A DNA stretch of 64,000 nt from Achatina immaculata (lineage: Eukaryota; Mollusca; Gastropoda; Stylommatophora; Achatinidae). The notes beneath the pieces are model-generated. The model was not told where the DNA came from, did not search any database, and saw nothing but the letters and a program-made list of their open reading frames with translations. This document shows, in pieces, positions 23,037 through 32,800 of the stretch. Position 1 is the stretch's first letter. Every line of letters begins with the position of its first letter. The translations under genes and the position numbers were made by a program. The stretch spans positions 6,295,938 through 6,359,937 of the forward strand of contig CM019716.1 of NCBI GenBank assembly GCA_009760885.1. Direction: 5' to 3'.

Positions 23037-24304
23037 CTGCTGCTGGCGAGATTCTTCAGCTGCAGTGCGTGGAGCGGTGCTCTTTCTGGCCAATGAAGAA
23101 AGGTGAAAAGGGGTTGCCGCGTGGCACCACTACGGAAAAAGTAGTGGTAGAAAGGATAAGGCGAAACAAACAGTCAAATCAAGGCACCTCTGGTCTGGAG
23201 GTCTGCCACGTCCTGAGTGCAGTCATATCGGGTGAAATGCATGAACCGGCTTAACCCAGAGGTTAAGACACTGCTGGCGAGACTCTTCGAATGCCGCGCA
23301 TGGATTAAAGCTCCTCCTGGTCAAGGAAGAAAATGCAGAAAAGAAATAAAGGTTGTTGTGTGGTGCTGATGTGAAAAGGTGAAGGAAAAGATAAAGTGAA
23401 TTGGTATGTCCAGTAGTATCGCTGCGAGAGCTACACATACCACGGCGCCTCTGCTCTAGAGGCCAGCCACGTCCGAAATACACCTACACTGGTGAAATAT
23501 GCCTAAACTGGCACACACCAGAGGTGAAACTTAATGGCCAGGCATGTCACACCACCTCTGCTCTAGAGGTCGGTCACGTCCGATATACACCCATACTGGT
23601 GAAATATGCCTAAACCAGCTCATACCAGGGATGAAACTTGAAGGCTAAGCATGTCTGCTCTAGAGGTCGGTCCCGTCCCAAACACGCCCATACTGGGATA
23701 ATATGCCTAAACTGGCTCAACCCAGGGGTAGAAGTCACTAGTGGCGAGGACTCATCCTCCTGGACAAGGCTCCATCCTGGTCACAACTAGGAAGGGTAGC
23801 GGCCACGACCACAAAATGCTGAAGTCGGAGACACTGGACCAGGGTAGTCTAGATAGGCAACCACTCTCACCCGGCGGGGATGTATGCGTATCCTAATCAC
23901 GCTGAGGTTTTCCGGTGAGAAAGTCCAACCACCTCTCACCTGGCGGTGATACACGGGTATCTCAAAACACATCGAGGTTTTCCGGTGAGAAAGTCCAACT
24001 CTGACCTGAGTGGGCTACCACCTCTCACCCAGCGGGGATGCACTGATATCCAAAACATGTTGAGGTCTTCCGGTAAGAAAGTCCAACTCTAGACTAAACT
24101 GGTGCAACGAAAACCATGGTGTCACGCAATCCCGCTTCTGAGACCCACCAAGAATACAGGCTCAAGCCCTGAGATACTCTGAACCTCTTGTGGTCCTCTC
24201 GAAAAAAAGAAAGGGGACCACGGGACTTAACGAGGCCACAGGAGTAAATTCTGTAGGATCACAGGGTGGTCTTGGTGGTAGAAACGAACAACGAAGAAGA
24301 AGAA
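23037..24304 (+). mobile_element. GAA-tailed non-autonomous retroelement with internal repeats
   Basis: A 1268-bp insertion bounded by the 12-bp direct repeat GCTCCATGCTGA at 23025-23036 and 24305-24316. It ends in AACGAAGAAGAAGAA. It has no long open frame and is more GC-rich than its surroundings. Internally it contains repeated modules. A GCTGGCGAGA-T/C-TCTTC head recurs at 23042 and 23273. A CCTCTGCTCTAGAGG module with CACGTCC recurs at about 23440, 23556 and 23653. A CACCTCTCACC...GGCGGGGAT module with TTTTCCGGTGAGAAAGTCCA occurs three times at 23860-24090. The last 220 bp recur as truncated copies at 50753-50987 and 52198-52429. Retrotransposition by a LINE is inferred from the tail and the duplication. 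Confidence 0.8.
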
Positions 24305-24586
24305 GCTCCATGCTGATTACATAACAATGCACCTCTGACTAGGTCAACAAATGGCAGCTTGTTTGTCATCTGCTTATCGGGCAGCCATGAAAAGTTGCCA
24401 GATCATAGATGAAGGCTGCCTCTTTGGATTCCATGCTTTGCTTCATAGATGGCATTTTTGTCTTGGTCATAATAAAATCAGTCTCATTATTTAATTTCGG
24501 ACCTTGCATAACCAAGCAGAAATTAATATGTTACACAATCTATAACCAAGCTGAAATTAACTCTGAAGCTGAATTCTCCCACAATT

Positions 24587-24900
24587 CATTCATTCATTCA
24601 TTCATTAGCATGTCCCATATGGAACCTCGCTTCCCTACAGGCCCTTTTGATGGTTTCTCAGTTATCAACAAGGTGCCCTGATGCTGATGCATCCATTAAC
24701 AATGTCTTGTTGCTGTCTTCACCTTGGTCTTCTTCACTTTTTTCCCATTATGTACCCTTCAAAAACTGTCTTCTCCAAACTCTCATGATGTCTGAAACAC
24801 TTAATGTTTCTTTGTTTAATCTTCTTTCCTAACCAATCTTCATTAATATTAAATTCCTGCAGTATGGATATGTTTGTTCTTTTTTATGTCAGTGAAGACA
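24587..24900 (-). mobile_element. LINE-B 3' fragment, antisense, with ATTC tail
   Basis: Starts on the plus strand with about five ATTC repeats, the complement of the GAAT tail. The LINE-B 3' region (CCATTAACAATGTCTTG and CTTCACCTTGGTCTTC) follows. It is more diverged than the other copies and has lost part of the 3' region. Confidence 0.72.
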
Positions 24901-24954
24901 AAAAGATGAGCTTTCAAAAGATGATCAGTGTTATTATATTTTGATATACAGTCT

Positions 24955-25190
24955 GTCACAAGTTTATGACACCTGTACAGACAGGACATACTTCCCACAA
25001 GTTTATGAAACCTATACAGATAGGACATACTTCACACAAGTTTATGACACCTGTACAGACAGGGCATACTTCCTGCAAGTTTATGACATCTGTACAGATA
25101 GGACATACTTCCCATAATTTTATGACACCTGTACAGACAGGACATACTTCCCACAAGTTTATGACACCTGTACAGTCAGGTAAAAGTCAG
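24955..25190. repeat. Minisatellite, 39-bp unit, 6 copies
   Basis: Units contain GTTTATGACACCTGTACAGA then CAGGACATACTTCCCACAA. The second half matches the array at 16340-16950. A period divisible by 3 creates open frames on both strands with no other coding support. Confidence 0.9.
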
Positions 25191-25195
25191 GTAAA

Positions 25196-25275
25196 AGAGT
25201 CTAATTTCTTGTCTATTTCTTCAGTTGGTTTCCAGCTTGTGCATGCATAAATGAGGGTGGATATCTCATTTTAAT
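25196..25275 (-). mobile_element. Short inverted LINE-A piece
   Basis: Plus-strand text here (AGTCTAATTTCTTGTCTATT, TTCAGTTGGTTTCCAGCTT, GCATAAATGAGGGTGGATAT) is the reverse complement of the first about 80 bp of the LINE-A copy that follows at 25312. The two form a head-to-head inverted pair with a spacer of about 40 bp. This is a structure that LINE twin priming or later rearrangement can create. Confidence 0.7.
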
Positions 25276-25311
25276 TGAATAATCTTAGCATGATTTTTAT
25301 AAGCATATTTT

Positions 25312-25800
25312 TTTGTGCTTATAAAAACCAAGTTAAGATTATTCAATTCAAATGTGATATCCACTCTCATTTATGTATGCGAAAGCTGGAAACCAACTGA
25401 AGAAATAGACAAGAAATTAGACTCTTTTGAAAACAAAAGCCTAAGGAAAATACTTGCTATAAAGTGGACCGAATTCAAGAACAACGCAGAGATAAGACAG
25501 ATGAGCAAACAACCTGTCTTATGGGTGATCAGAAAAAGAAGATGGACATATGTAGGCCATGTGATGAGAAGAAACAATCAGAGAATACCAAAACAAGCTA
25601 TCAAGTGGAGCACAACAGGCTGAAGAAAAAGAGGTCAACCATGTGAAACTCTAAAGAGGACATTGTTAAGAGAAGCCAGTTTAGTGGGCATAACATCCCT
25701 TGATGAAGTTGAAAAACTCGGCGAGAACAGGAAAACGTGGCAATCAACTGTGTGAGCCCTATGTGATGTTTAACGATAAAGGAAGGATGTAAGGTACAAT
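25312..25800 (+). mobile_element. LINE-A 3' fragment
   Basis: Begins near 25312 with the same sequence as the left window edge. A continuous frame covers KLRLFNSNVISTLIYVCESW to RRNNQRIPKQAIKWSTTG, then a stop (TGA) replaces the Arg of the GRRKRG motif. The 3' end is GATGTAAGG near 25788. An inverted partial match (plus-strand 25196-25270, antisense of the element start) lies just before it. Confidence 0.85.
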
Positions 25801-26324
25801 CAGGACATACTCTCCACAAGTTGAACAACATAACCCCCACCCCAACCCATTCAACCAGGTCAGACTGAAGAAATTAAATATTTTTTTAACTTTTTTTTTA
25901 AACAGACAACACTGAGATCTGGTATAAGTCAGAAATAAAATCTTTTCAATATTCAGTTTCTCACCATTTCTCACTCTAAGAACTGTCCAACTACACCTTG
26001 TTTACACCAACAGCATATGATACATGAACAGCCTGCCAACAAGACTACAATAATAAAACATTAAATATTACACATTAATATATAAATAATTAACAATTTC
26101 ACCTGTGTCAAGAATTTGCAAAGTTTTTTCCAATTAAGGGTTTCAATATTCTGTTTTACCTCTTATGCTGAAGAGTTCCATATGCAAGGAAATGTCAACA
26201 AAACTACATAAAACTTTTTTAAGCCTAAAGTCTAAGCAGCTGGGACCCTCTCTCAATCAAGTGTCCAACAAAAACTGGCAAGTTCACTCCAACCAAATGA
26301 GGAAAAACTCACACCCAAAAAAAA

Positions 26325-26460
26325 AGAGCAAACTTCCAATGAAAGATGACAAGCTCCAGATGAAAGAAAGACAATTCTCCCAATCAAATGTGATAAGCTC
26401 CCAATGAAAGAAAGACAATATTTCCAATCAAATGTGACAAGCTCCCAATGAATAGTTCAT
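26325..26460. repeat. Degenerate minisatellite, about 45-bp unit, 3 copies
   Basis: Alternating CCAATGAAAGAAAGACAAT and CCAATCAAATGTGACAAGCT modules, moderately diverged. Confidence 0.7.
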
Positions 26461-26639
26461 CTTTAAAAAAAAAAAAAAGATGACACTTGCTCACATACAG
26501 TAAAATGATAGAACATTTTCTTAAGTGACTGAATTTACCACTTATGTCAGTGCTTCCTATTTGAAAGGATGTTGCACTTTGGTATATTTTCTATGATTTT
26601 ACCACTGTTTTAGTCTTTTTTGCTGTGTAGCTCTAATCC

Positions 26640-26930
26640 TCTTTGACAGTCTTTGTTTCTGCAAACTGCCTTCACTTTCTGCTGTTAGAATGATGCCATC
26701 TACATATCTCAGAATGCTGATACTTGTTCTTTTATTTCTATTTCTTTCAAGTTGTTAATGCCTCTCACGATATTTGCACTGTATAATGAGAACAGATCAG
26801 GTGACAGTACACACTCTTGTTTTATATCTTGATATATGTTATTATTAACTCTTACCGTCACTCCCTGATTCCAGAACATATTCTTACTAATTCTCATGTC
26901 TTCACATCTATATGAAGTTTTTCAAGCACT
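26640..26930 (-). mobile_element. Antisense LINE reverse transcriptase remnant
   Basis: Minus-strand peptide MRISKNMFWNQGVTVRV, then IKQECVLSPDLFSLYS with IVRGINNLKE, corresponds to the 'RQGCVLSPxLFxLY' motif of non-LTR reverse transcriptases. The Gly of the motif is replaced by Glu. It is short and isolated. Confidence 0.7.
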
Positions 26931-27194
26931 TGTATCATGTCTTCAGGTCTCACTGTCAAAAGCTTTTGTGTAATCAATGAAGCAGTAGTAAAAATCTGAG
27001 TTTACTTTGACAAATTGTTCTCTATAGTTCTTAATATAAAAATCCAGTTACTTCTAGCTTTTCCTAGTAACATTCATCCAAAATCTACCACAATGTCTAT
27101 ACCAAAAGTGATAAATACAAATGTGCCACTTCATACCATTCAAACAGATATGAAGGTCTACTGGAAAGTTCCCAGAATATGTCAAGAAAAAATA

Positions 27195-27340
27195 AAAGGC
27201 TTATCATATTTAAAATTATTGATAATCTGCACATGGATGCATCAGTAGCAGGGCATCTTGCTTACAACTGAGAGGCCTACATGAGAGCTGTCAGGGAGGC
27301 AGAGTTCCGCAAAGGACATGCAAATGAATGAATGACTGCT
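27195..27340 (+). mobile_element. LINE-B 3' terminal fragment
   Basis: Only the last 145 bp of the family is present: GATAATCTGCACATGGATGC, CATCAGTAGCAGGGCATCTT and the AATGAATGAATGACT tail. Confidence 0.8.
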
Positions 27341-27344
27341 CATA

Positions 27345-28110
27345 TTTAAATTAGGTCACCATCACCTTTGAAATCGTTTCCTTGGGAATGTACACAGTGG
27401 TCCCAGTGCTTCATACAAGATTCACAAGCACAGCAGAAGTGCTTTTCCTCAAGACTGTCCAATGCTGCTTGCCAAGCATTTTGAAAGTTAACTAAAGTGT
27501 TGAGGCAGCACCCCAGTTTCAGTTTTGGGAACGATACAAAGTTGTGGGGGCTTGCTCAAAAAACTGTGCTGTTCTGAGGGATGTGTGAATAGGCACATTG
27601 TCATGATGCAACAGACAACTGCATCTGCATCTAAGTTCAGGTCTTTTTCACCACACATCTTATCTCAAATGCCATAAAACACTGTAGTAGAAGTTAGAAT
27701 TCACTGCAGTGCCAGCTGGAACAAATTCTACCTGAACAATGCCTTTGATATTTAAAAAAAATGATCATTTTGTGGTGTTTTGCTGGTAACTGGTCAAGTG
27801 ATCGCTCATCATCTTGCACTGATTCTCAGCCAGCTTTGAAACATGTATAGCAGACCTGTGTTTGACCTAAAGAGTGTTCACTAAAGGCCATTAAAGCATT
27901 TCTAAGGCCTCAGTAGCAGATCTGCCAAAATTTGATGCATACATGTTGGCTGAACTTGTAAGCCATCTTCAATATCACAGAGAGGTCACCCAAGGTCACA
28001 TAATCGTGTGTAAAAACTGAAGATGTGTAGGAACCATTATGTTACTTGACCCACTGAGTCAATACACGCTGGAACCTAGAACTACAGATTTCATTTGAAT
28101 AGGATAAGTG
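27345..28110 (-). mobile_element. Degraded mariner of a second family
   Basis: On the minus strand from about 28110 the N-terminal part gives GRSATEALEML, GQTQV, then FKAG and ESVQDDERSLDQLPA. After a large loss the C-terminal part gives HHDNVPIHTSLRTAQFFEQ, then LDSLEEKHFCCACESCMKHW and SQGNDFKGDGDLI. These match mariner landmarks: the DDERSGRP linker, the HDNAP second Asp motif and the SQGxYFEGD C-terminus. Multiple stops and frame changes; inactive. No inverted ends found. Confidence 0.8.
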
Positions 28111-28324
28111 ATAACGGCAACTACTGTCCAGGAACTTCCTGGCAGGCCCTCGTACTTGAAACAATTTTAAGCCCTTTATAATAAAGAGTTATATCTGCAT
28201 TCTTTGTCAGCGAATGCTTACAAATGAACTTCTCTCATAAATTTAAATGCAGTAAATCACTTAGCAATTATTAATCAAATAAAGTTTGGAAAGAAGAAAA
28301 GGTCCCTTCAAAACTGAAAAAAAA

Positions 28325-29672
28325 AGAATCATTGTTAAACTACCAAAAAAAAGGCAACCTTAGTGACTGCAATAATCGGAGAGGAGTAACCTTACTATCA
28401 GTTGTATCGAAAGTATTTTGCAAAATCATTCTGAATAGAATTAAAGATATAGTGGATACTGCAATGAGAGAAGAACAAGCAGGATTTCGAAAAGGGAGAA
28501 GCTGTCTCGACCAGATCTTTACTCTCAGAATAATACTTGAAGAACATATTGAAAAGCAGAAACCATTAATCCTGAACTTCATAGACTTTAAAAAGGCATT
28601 TGATAGCATACGCAGAGATTCATTGTGGAGAATTGTAAGATTATGGAATATCTAAAATTGTCAACATCATTAAGGACTTCTACAATGGATATGTTTGCGC
28701 AATCAACACAGAAGAAGGATTGAGCGAATGGTTCCAGATTGAAACAGGTGTGAAACAAGGATGTATATTATATTCCTTGCTCTTTTAAATTGCCATAAAC
28801 TTCATAATGAAAAAAATGTTGCACAGGTAAAACCGGCATTGATTGGGTACATGGGACCCAAATAGAAGATCTTGATTTTGTAAACAGCATAACTCTTATC
28901 AGTGACAATGTGAATATGATGTAAGAAAAAATAGATATCCTGTCTTCAATGACTAGTAAAATAGGACCTGAAATTAACGAGGACAAAACAAAAATAATGA
29001 AACTTTCCATTAATCGAAAAAGGAAAAATATACATAGAAGAAACAGCTGTTGAAGAAGTAAACCAATTTGCATACCTTGCCAGCTACACAGACCAGGATG
29101 GTGACACCAGAAAGGAAGTTAGAATTGGAACTGCAAAAGCAGCATTGACCTTCAAGAATCTTGAGAACTATGGCACTAAAAAGTTTTAAGCACAAAAACC
29201 AAGCTAAGATTATTCAGTTAAAATGTAATATTCACTCTCATCTAAACATGCAAAAGCTGGAAAACAACTAAAGAAATAGACAAGAAATTAGACTCTTTTG
29301 AAAACAAATGCCTAAGGGAAATACTCGGTATGAAGTGGAATAAATTCAAGAACAACGCAGAGATAAGACATATGAGTGAACAACAACCTGTCCCATGGAT
29401 GATCAGAAAAAGGAGATGGACATATATCGGTCATGTGATGAGAAGAAAGTCAGAGAATTCCAAAATAAGCTGTGAAGTGGAACGCAACAGACCAAAGAAA
29501 AAGAGATCAACCATGTGAAACCCTAAAGAGGACACTGTTAAAAGAGGCCAAATTAGCAAGCATAAAATCCCTTGATGTGGTTGAAAAACTCATCAAAAAC
29601 AGCAAAATTTGGCAAACTACCACGTGAGCCCTATGTGACGTTTAACAGCATGGGAAGGATGTAAGATGTAAG
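28325..29672 (+). mobile_element. LINE-A, longest copy, with reverse transcriptase region
   Basis: The most complete LINE-A here. 28332-28655 encodes the reverse transcriptase start: CNNRRGVTLLSVVSKVF, REEQAGFRKGRSCLDQIFTL, then LNFIDFKKAFDSI (first catalytic Asp region). The remainder continues in broken frames: FNGYVCAI-like, TGVKQGC near 28745, and EEVNQFAYLAS near 29060. It ends in the common C-terminal region (RRWTYIGHVMRR) and a GATGTAAG tail near 29665. The YADD box appears degraded (VNSITLI near 28880). 5' truncated. It ends 176 bp beyond the TMEM143 stop codon, in opposite orientation. Confidence 0.88.
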
Positions 29673-29847
29673 AATCATTTAAACTATAATAAATTTGTAA
29701 AAAATTTTTACATTCAACTTTCTCTAGTCTCTTGGAACAGAAACAAAAATTAATAAATTATCCAGAAAGAAGATTTCCTGACAGAAATTCTCACCTAAAA
29801 AAACAACACACATGCACAATGCTGACTATGATCTAAACAATGTTCTA

Positions 29848-32800
29848 TCAAAACCAGCCATATCTTCGCATCCTGTGATCCTCTGCCTTGTATTCTTCTA
29901 CTGTCTCCAGGTACTCATCCCTGTCATAACCTTCTGTAACGTCTGCTTCGGTCGCCCGCTGGGGTATGACCGACTGTGGACTCTGTGGAAGAAGTCTGGA
30001 AGCTGCATCCAGCTGCAGAACATGATACTTGTTTTGTTTCTCACAAAGAATGCCAAGACTGTTTAGTGTTGCCACGGCCGCGGTGGAATCAAACTCCGTC
30101 CTCACACCAGCTGTCTTTCGAAGCCATCTTTTAACTTCAGACTCCAGCTCCTCCCTGCTCAGACCACCTGCAGATGTTACAAGAAGGTATCACATGATCA
30201 AGTAAAAAAAGGTCAAACTCCCGTTTCCATGCCATTAGGGTATACCGGGGAATACAGTGTTAGGCTTGTATTTTCCGTGACCTTCGGCACATGAAAGAAT
30301 GACATGGTCAGCATCACACCTGGTCGCTTTACCTTCCCAGATTTCTCTAGTACCATTTTTCTGAGGCTATGTATCATACATGACAAAGTAACATTAAAAA
30401 AATAAAGTTTACTACAAATAATATAAGAAGGAGTAGTAGAGTTTATAATGAAGTGTCTTAGTATGTGCTTCTGTGCTAGTTACTGAAATTTAGCAAAAGT
30501 CACAGTGAATACCAAAATTCAGCCTAGTATTAACGGTGATACAATTCATGCCAGTGATGTACAACGTGATACCTTGTTATGATTCACAAAATGGTGAAAC
30601 CTGATCTCCAATTTCCCTTTCCCTTTCAACAATTTGTGTGAGGTTTTCTCCACTAGCCTTTGTACAAACAAGAACTCACAAGGCAGCATGGGTACTTGTT
30701 TCAATTCATTTTCGTTTATTAAAATTTCTACAGCCAATCTTTTTTTTCTGCATATTAAAATATCTACTGGCAATCTCTATATATATCTACAGGCCATCCC
30801 ACCACCTGTCACTCAAAAGTCATGTCCGCAAGAAGGCCCAACACCTTCTCACCAGGTGAATATAATGGAACCAGGTCTGTAAACAGTTACAGTTCACAGA
30901 ACTTAACAGAGTACAGAAACAGTGTACTTAACTCTTCTAGGGCAAAGTAAATGAGCTGTATAACTCCCATAGAACTTCAGTCAATCCAGCTGTAAAAACA
31001 GGTACTTAACACACTTGTGTTAGGAGTCCTGCTTCAGAAATCATAAATTGTCTACCTGCAAGCTAAGGCACATCACAGTATACATGACTAATAGTGCACA
31101 AAGAGAAGAAGAAAATGTGCCTTCACAAGCCTGGACAATACAGGCCAAACAAGCATGGAAACACAAAATCAAGGATATTTAATGCCCTAAGTGTGCTACG
31201 CTATGGAAGAGAATGTTGGAAAACTGTCAAAACTATAGAAAACAAACTGGATTTCTTCCAGACTAAATGTTTATGTAGGATTAGATGAATATTTTCGCCA
31301 AATATCAGAAGAAACAACATCTTGCTAGCAGAAGTGCAGATGCAGCCACTGATTTTGATTACTCAGTAAAGACGCTGGCGAAGGTTGGAGCATGTCCTCC
31401 GGATGACTGCGACTCATCACAAAAAATAACACCAAGATGGACACCTCAGGGGAACAGGAGTAAGATAGACCAAAGGAGATATGGAGAAGAACAAGAGAGA
31501 GGATGTTGAACAACAGAGGGCAAAAGTGGAAAAAAAAAATAAAACAAAGGCAGAAAGACAGGCTCTGACTAGAAACAGCAAGAGAAGCAACAACAGGGAA
31601 GACCAAAGAATGCGTGGAGAAGTGATACAACGAAGGTTCTACAAGCAGATCAGCTCACATGAAGTGACCTGGAGAACAAGTCCAAAGACTGAAATGGCTG
31701 AATACAAGAAAAGTTGGAAATGAATGCCACCAACTTCACACCTGAATGCACTTGATGTAAAAATGTCAAGACAAAGTTTGACTGTAGTAATAAAACAAAC
31801 AATGTGATATTTCAGCTTTCATGTTTGTCAAACACAAAAATAACAAATACAAAGAAAAAAAAAAGTAGAAAGCATGAACAGTTGGTTAGTCAGTCATCTG
31901 CATGTCCCTTGTGGAACTTTGCCTCCCTACCTCACTCCTGTAGGCCTCTCGGCTGTAAGCAAGATGGCCTGCTACTGATGCATCCATTTGCAGATCATCA
32001 ACGATGTCTTGCAGCCATCTTCACTTTGGTTTTCCTCTCTTTCTTTTTCCCATTATGTACCTTTCCAAGATGGCCTTCTCTAGATTATCATGACGTTTAA
32101 TGTGTTCAAAATATTTAAGTTTTCTCTCTTTAATCCTCTTTACTAGCCAGCCTTCTTCAATATTAAGTACTTGTAGTATGGATATATTTGTTATTTTTTG
32201 TGCCCATGATATTTGAAGAACTCTTTGCAGCATTTATAGTCAATGGCATTTATGTGTTTCTCAGCTGTTTTGTTAAGTGTCCAGGTCTCACAGGCATATG
32301 TTGCGATGAGAAAGATGCATGCCCTTAAAAATCTTATTTTTGTAGTTCTGTCTGTTTCTCTCCATAGATTCTTTATTTGTTTTACTTTCTGAAGAGCGAT
32401 AGATGTCCTCCTTTTAATTTCCCTCATTGTATCTCCATTATTAGTTAGTAATGATCCAAGATATTCAAAACTCTCCACCTCTTCCAATTTTTCCTCACTG
32501 ATACATATTTCAGCTGCCTTATTTGTTTTGTCAGTTGTCATCAATTTAGTTTTCTTCACATTAAGATAGAGGTTTTGCTCTTCATTATTCTTACAGTCTG
32601 ACATAATTAGTTTTTCAGTTCTGGTTTTGTGTTGTGGACAGTAATACTGAGTCATCAGCATATCTAATCTCTGCATGAGAAGTACATGATAGAAAATATC
32701 TAACAGAACATGTCATGTAACATATCTAGATGAAATGTCATGTGACAGAAAATATCTGGATGAAGAAATGTCATGTGACAGAAAATATCTGACTGAAGAA

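Larger units (their letters stand above)
21933..24508 (-). mobile_element. Mariner transposon with inverted ends, carrying a nested insertion
   Basis: The left end CAAGGTCAGACAATTAAGTA then ATGAGAC (from 21933) and the right end, reverse-complemented, CAAGGTCCGAAATTAAATAA then TGAGAC (to about 24506) form imperfect terminal inverted repeats of about 27 bp. They enclose a minus-strand mariner transposase. Removing the nested 23037-24304 insertion and one copy of its 12-bp duplication leaves about 1.3 kb, the usual mariner length. Flanking sequence on both sides contains an AAGCAGAAATTAAT-like and GTTACACAAT motif, so the element landed in or beside a short tandem repeat. Confidence 0.88.
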
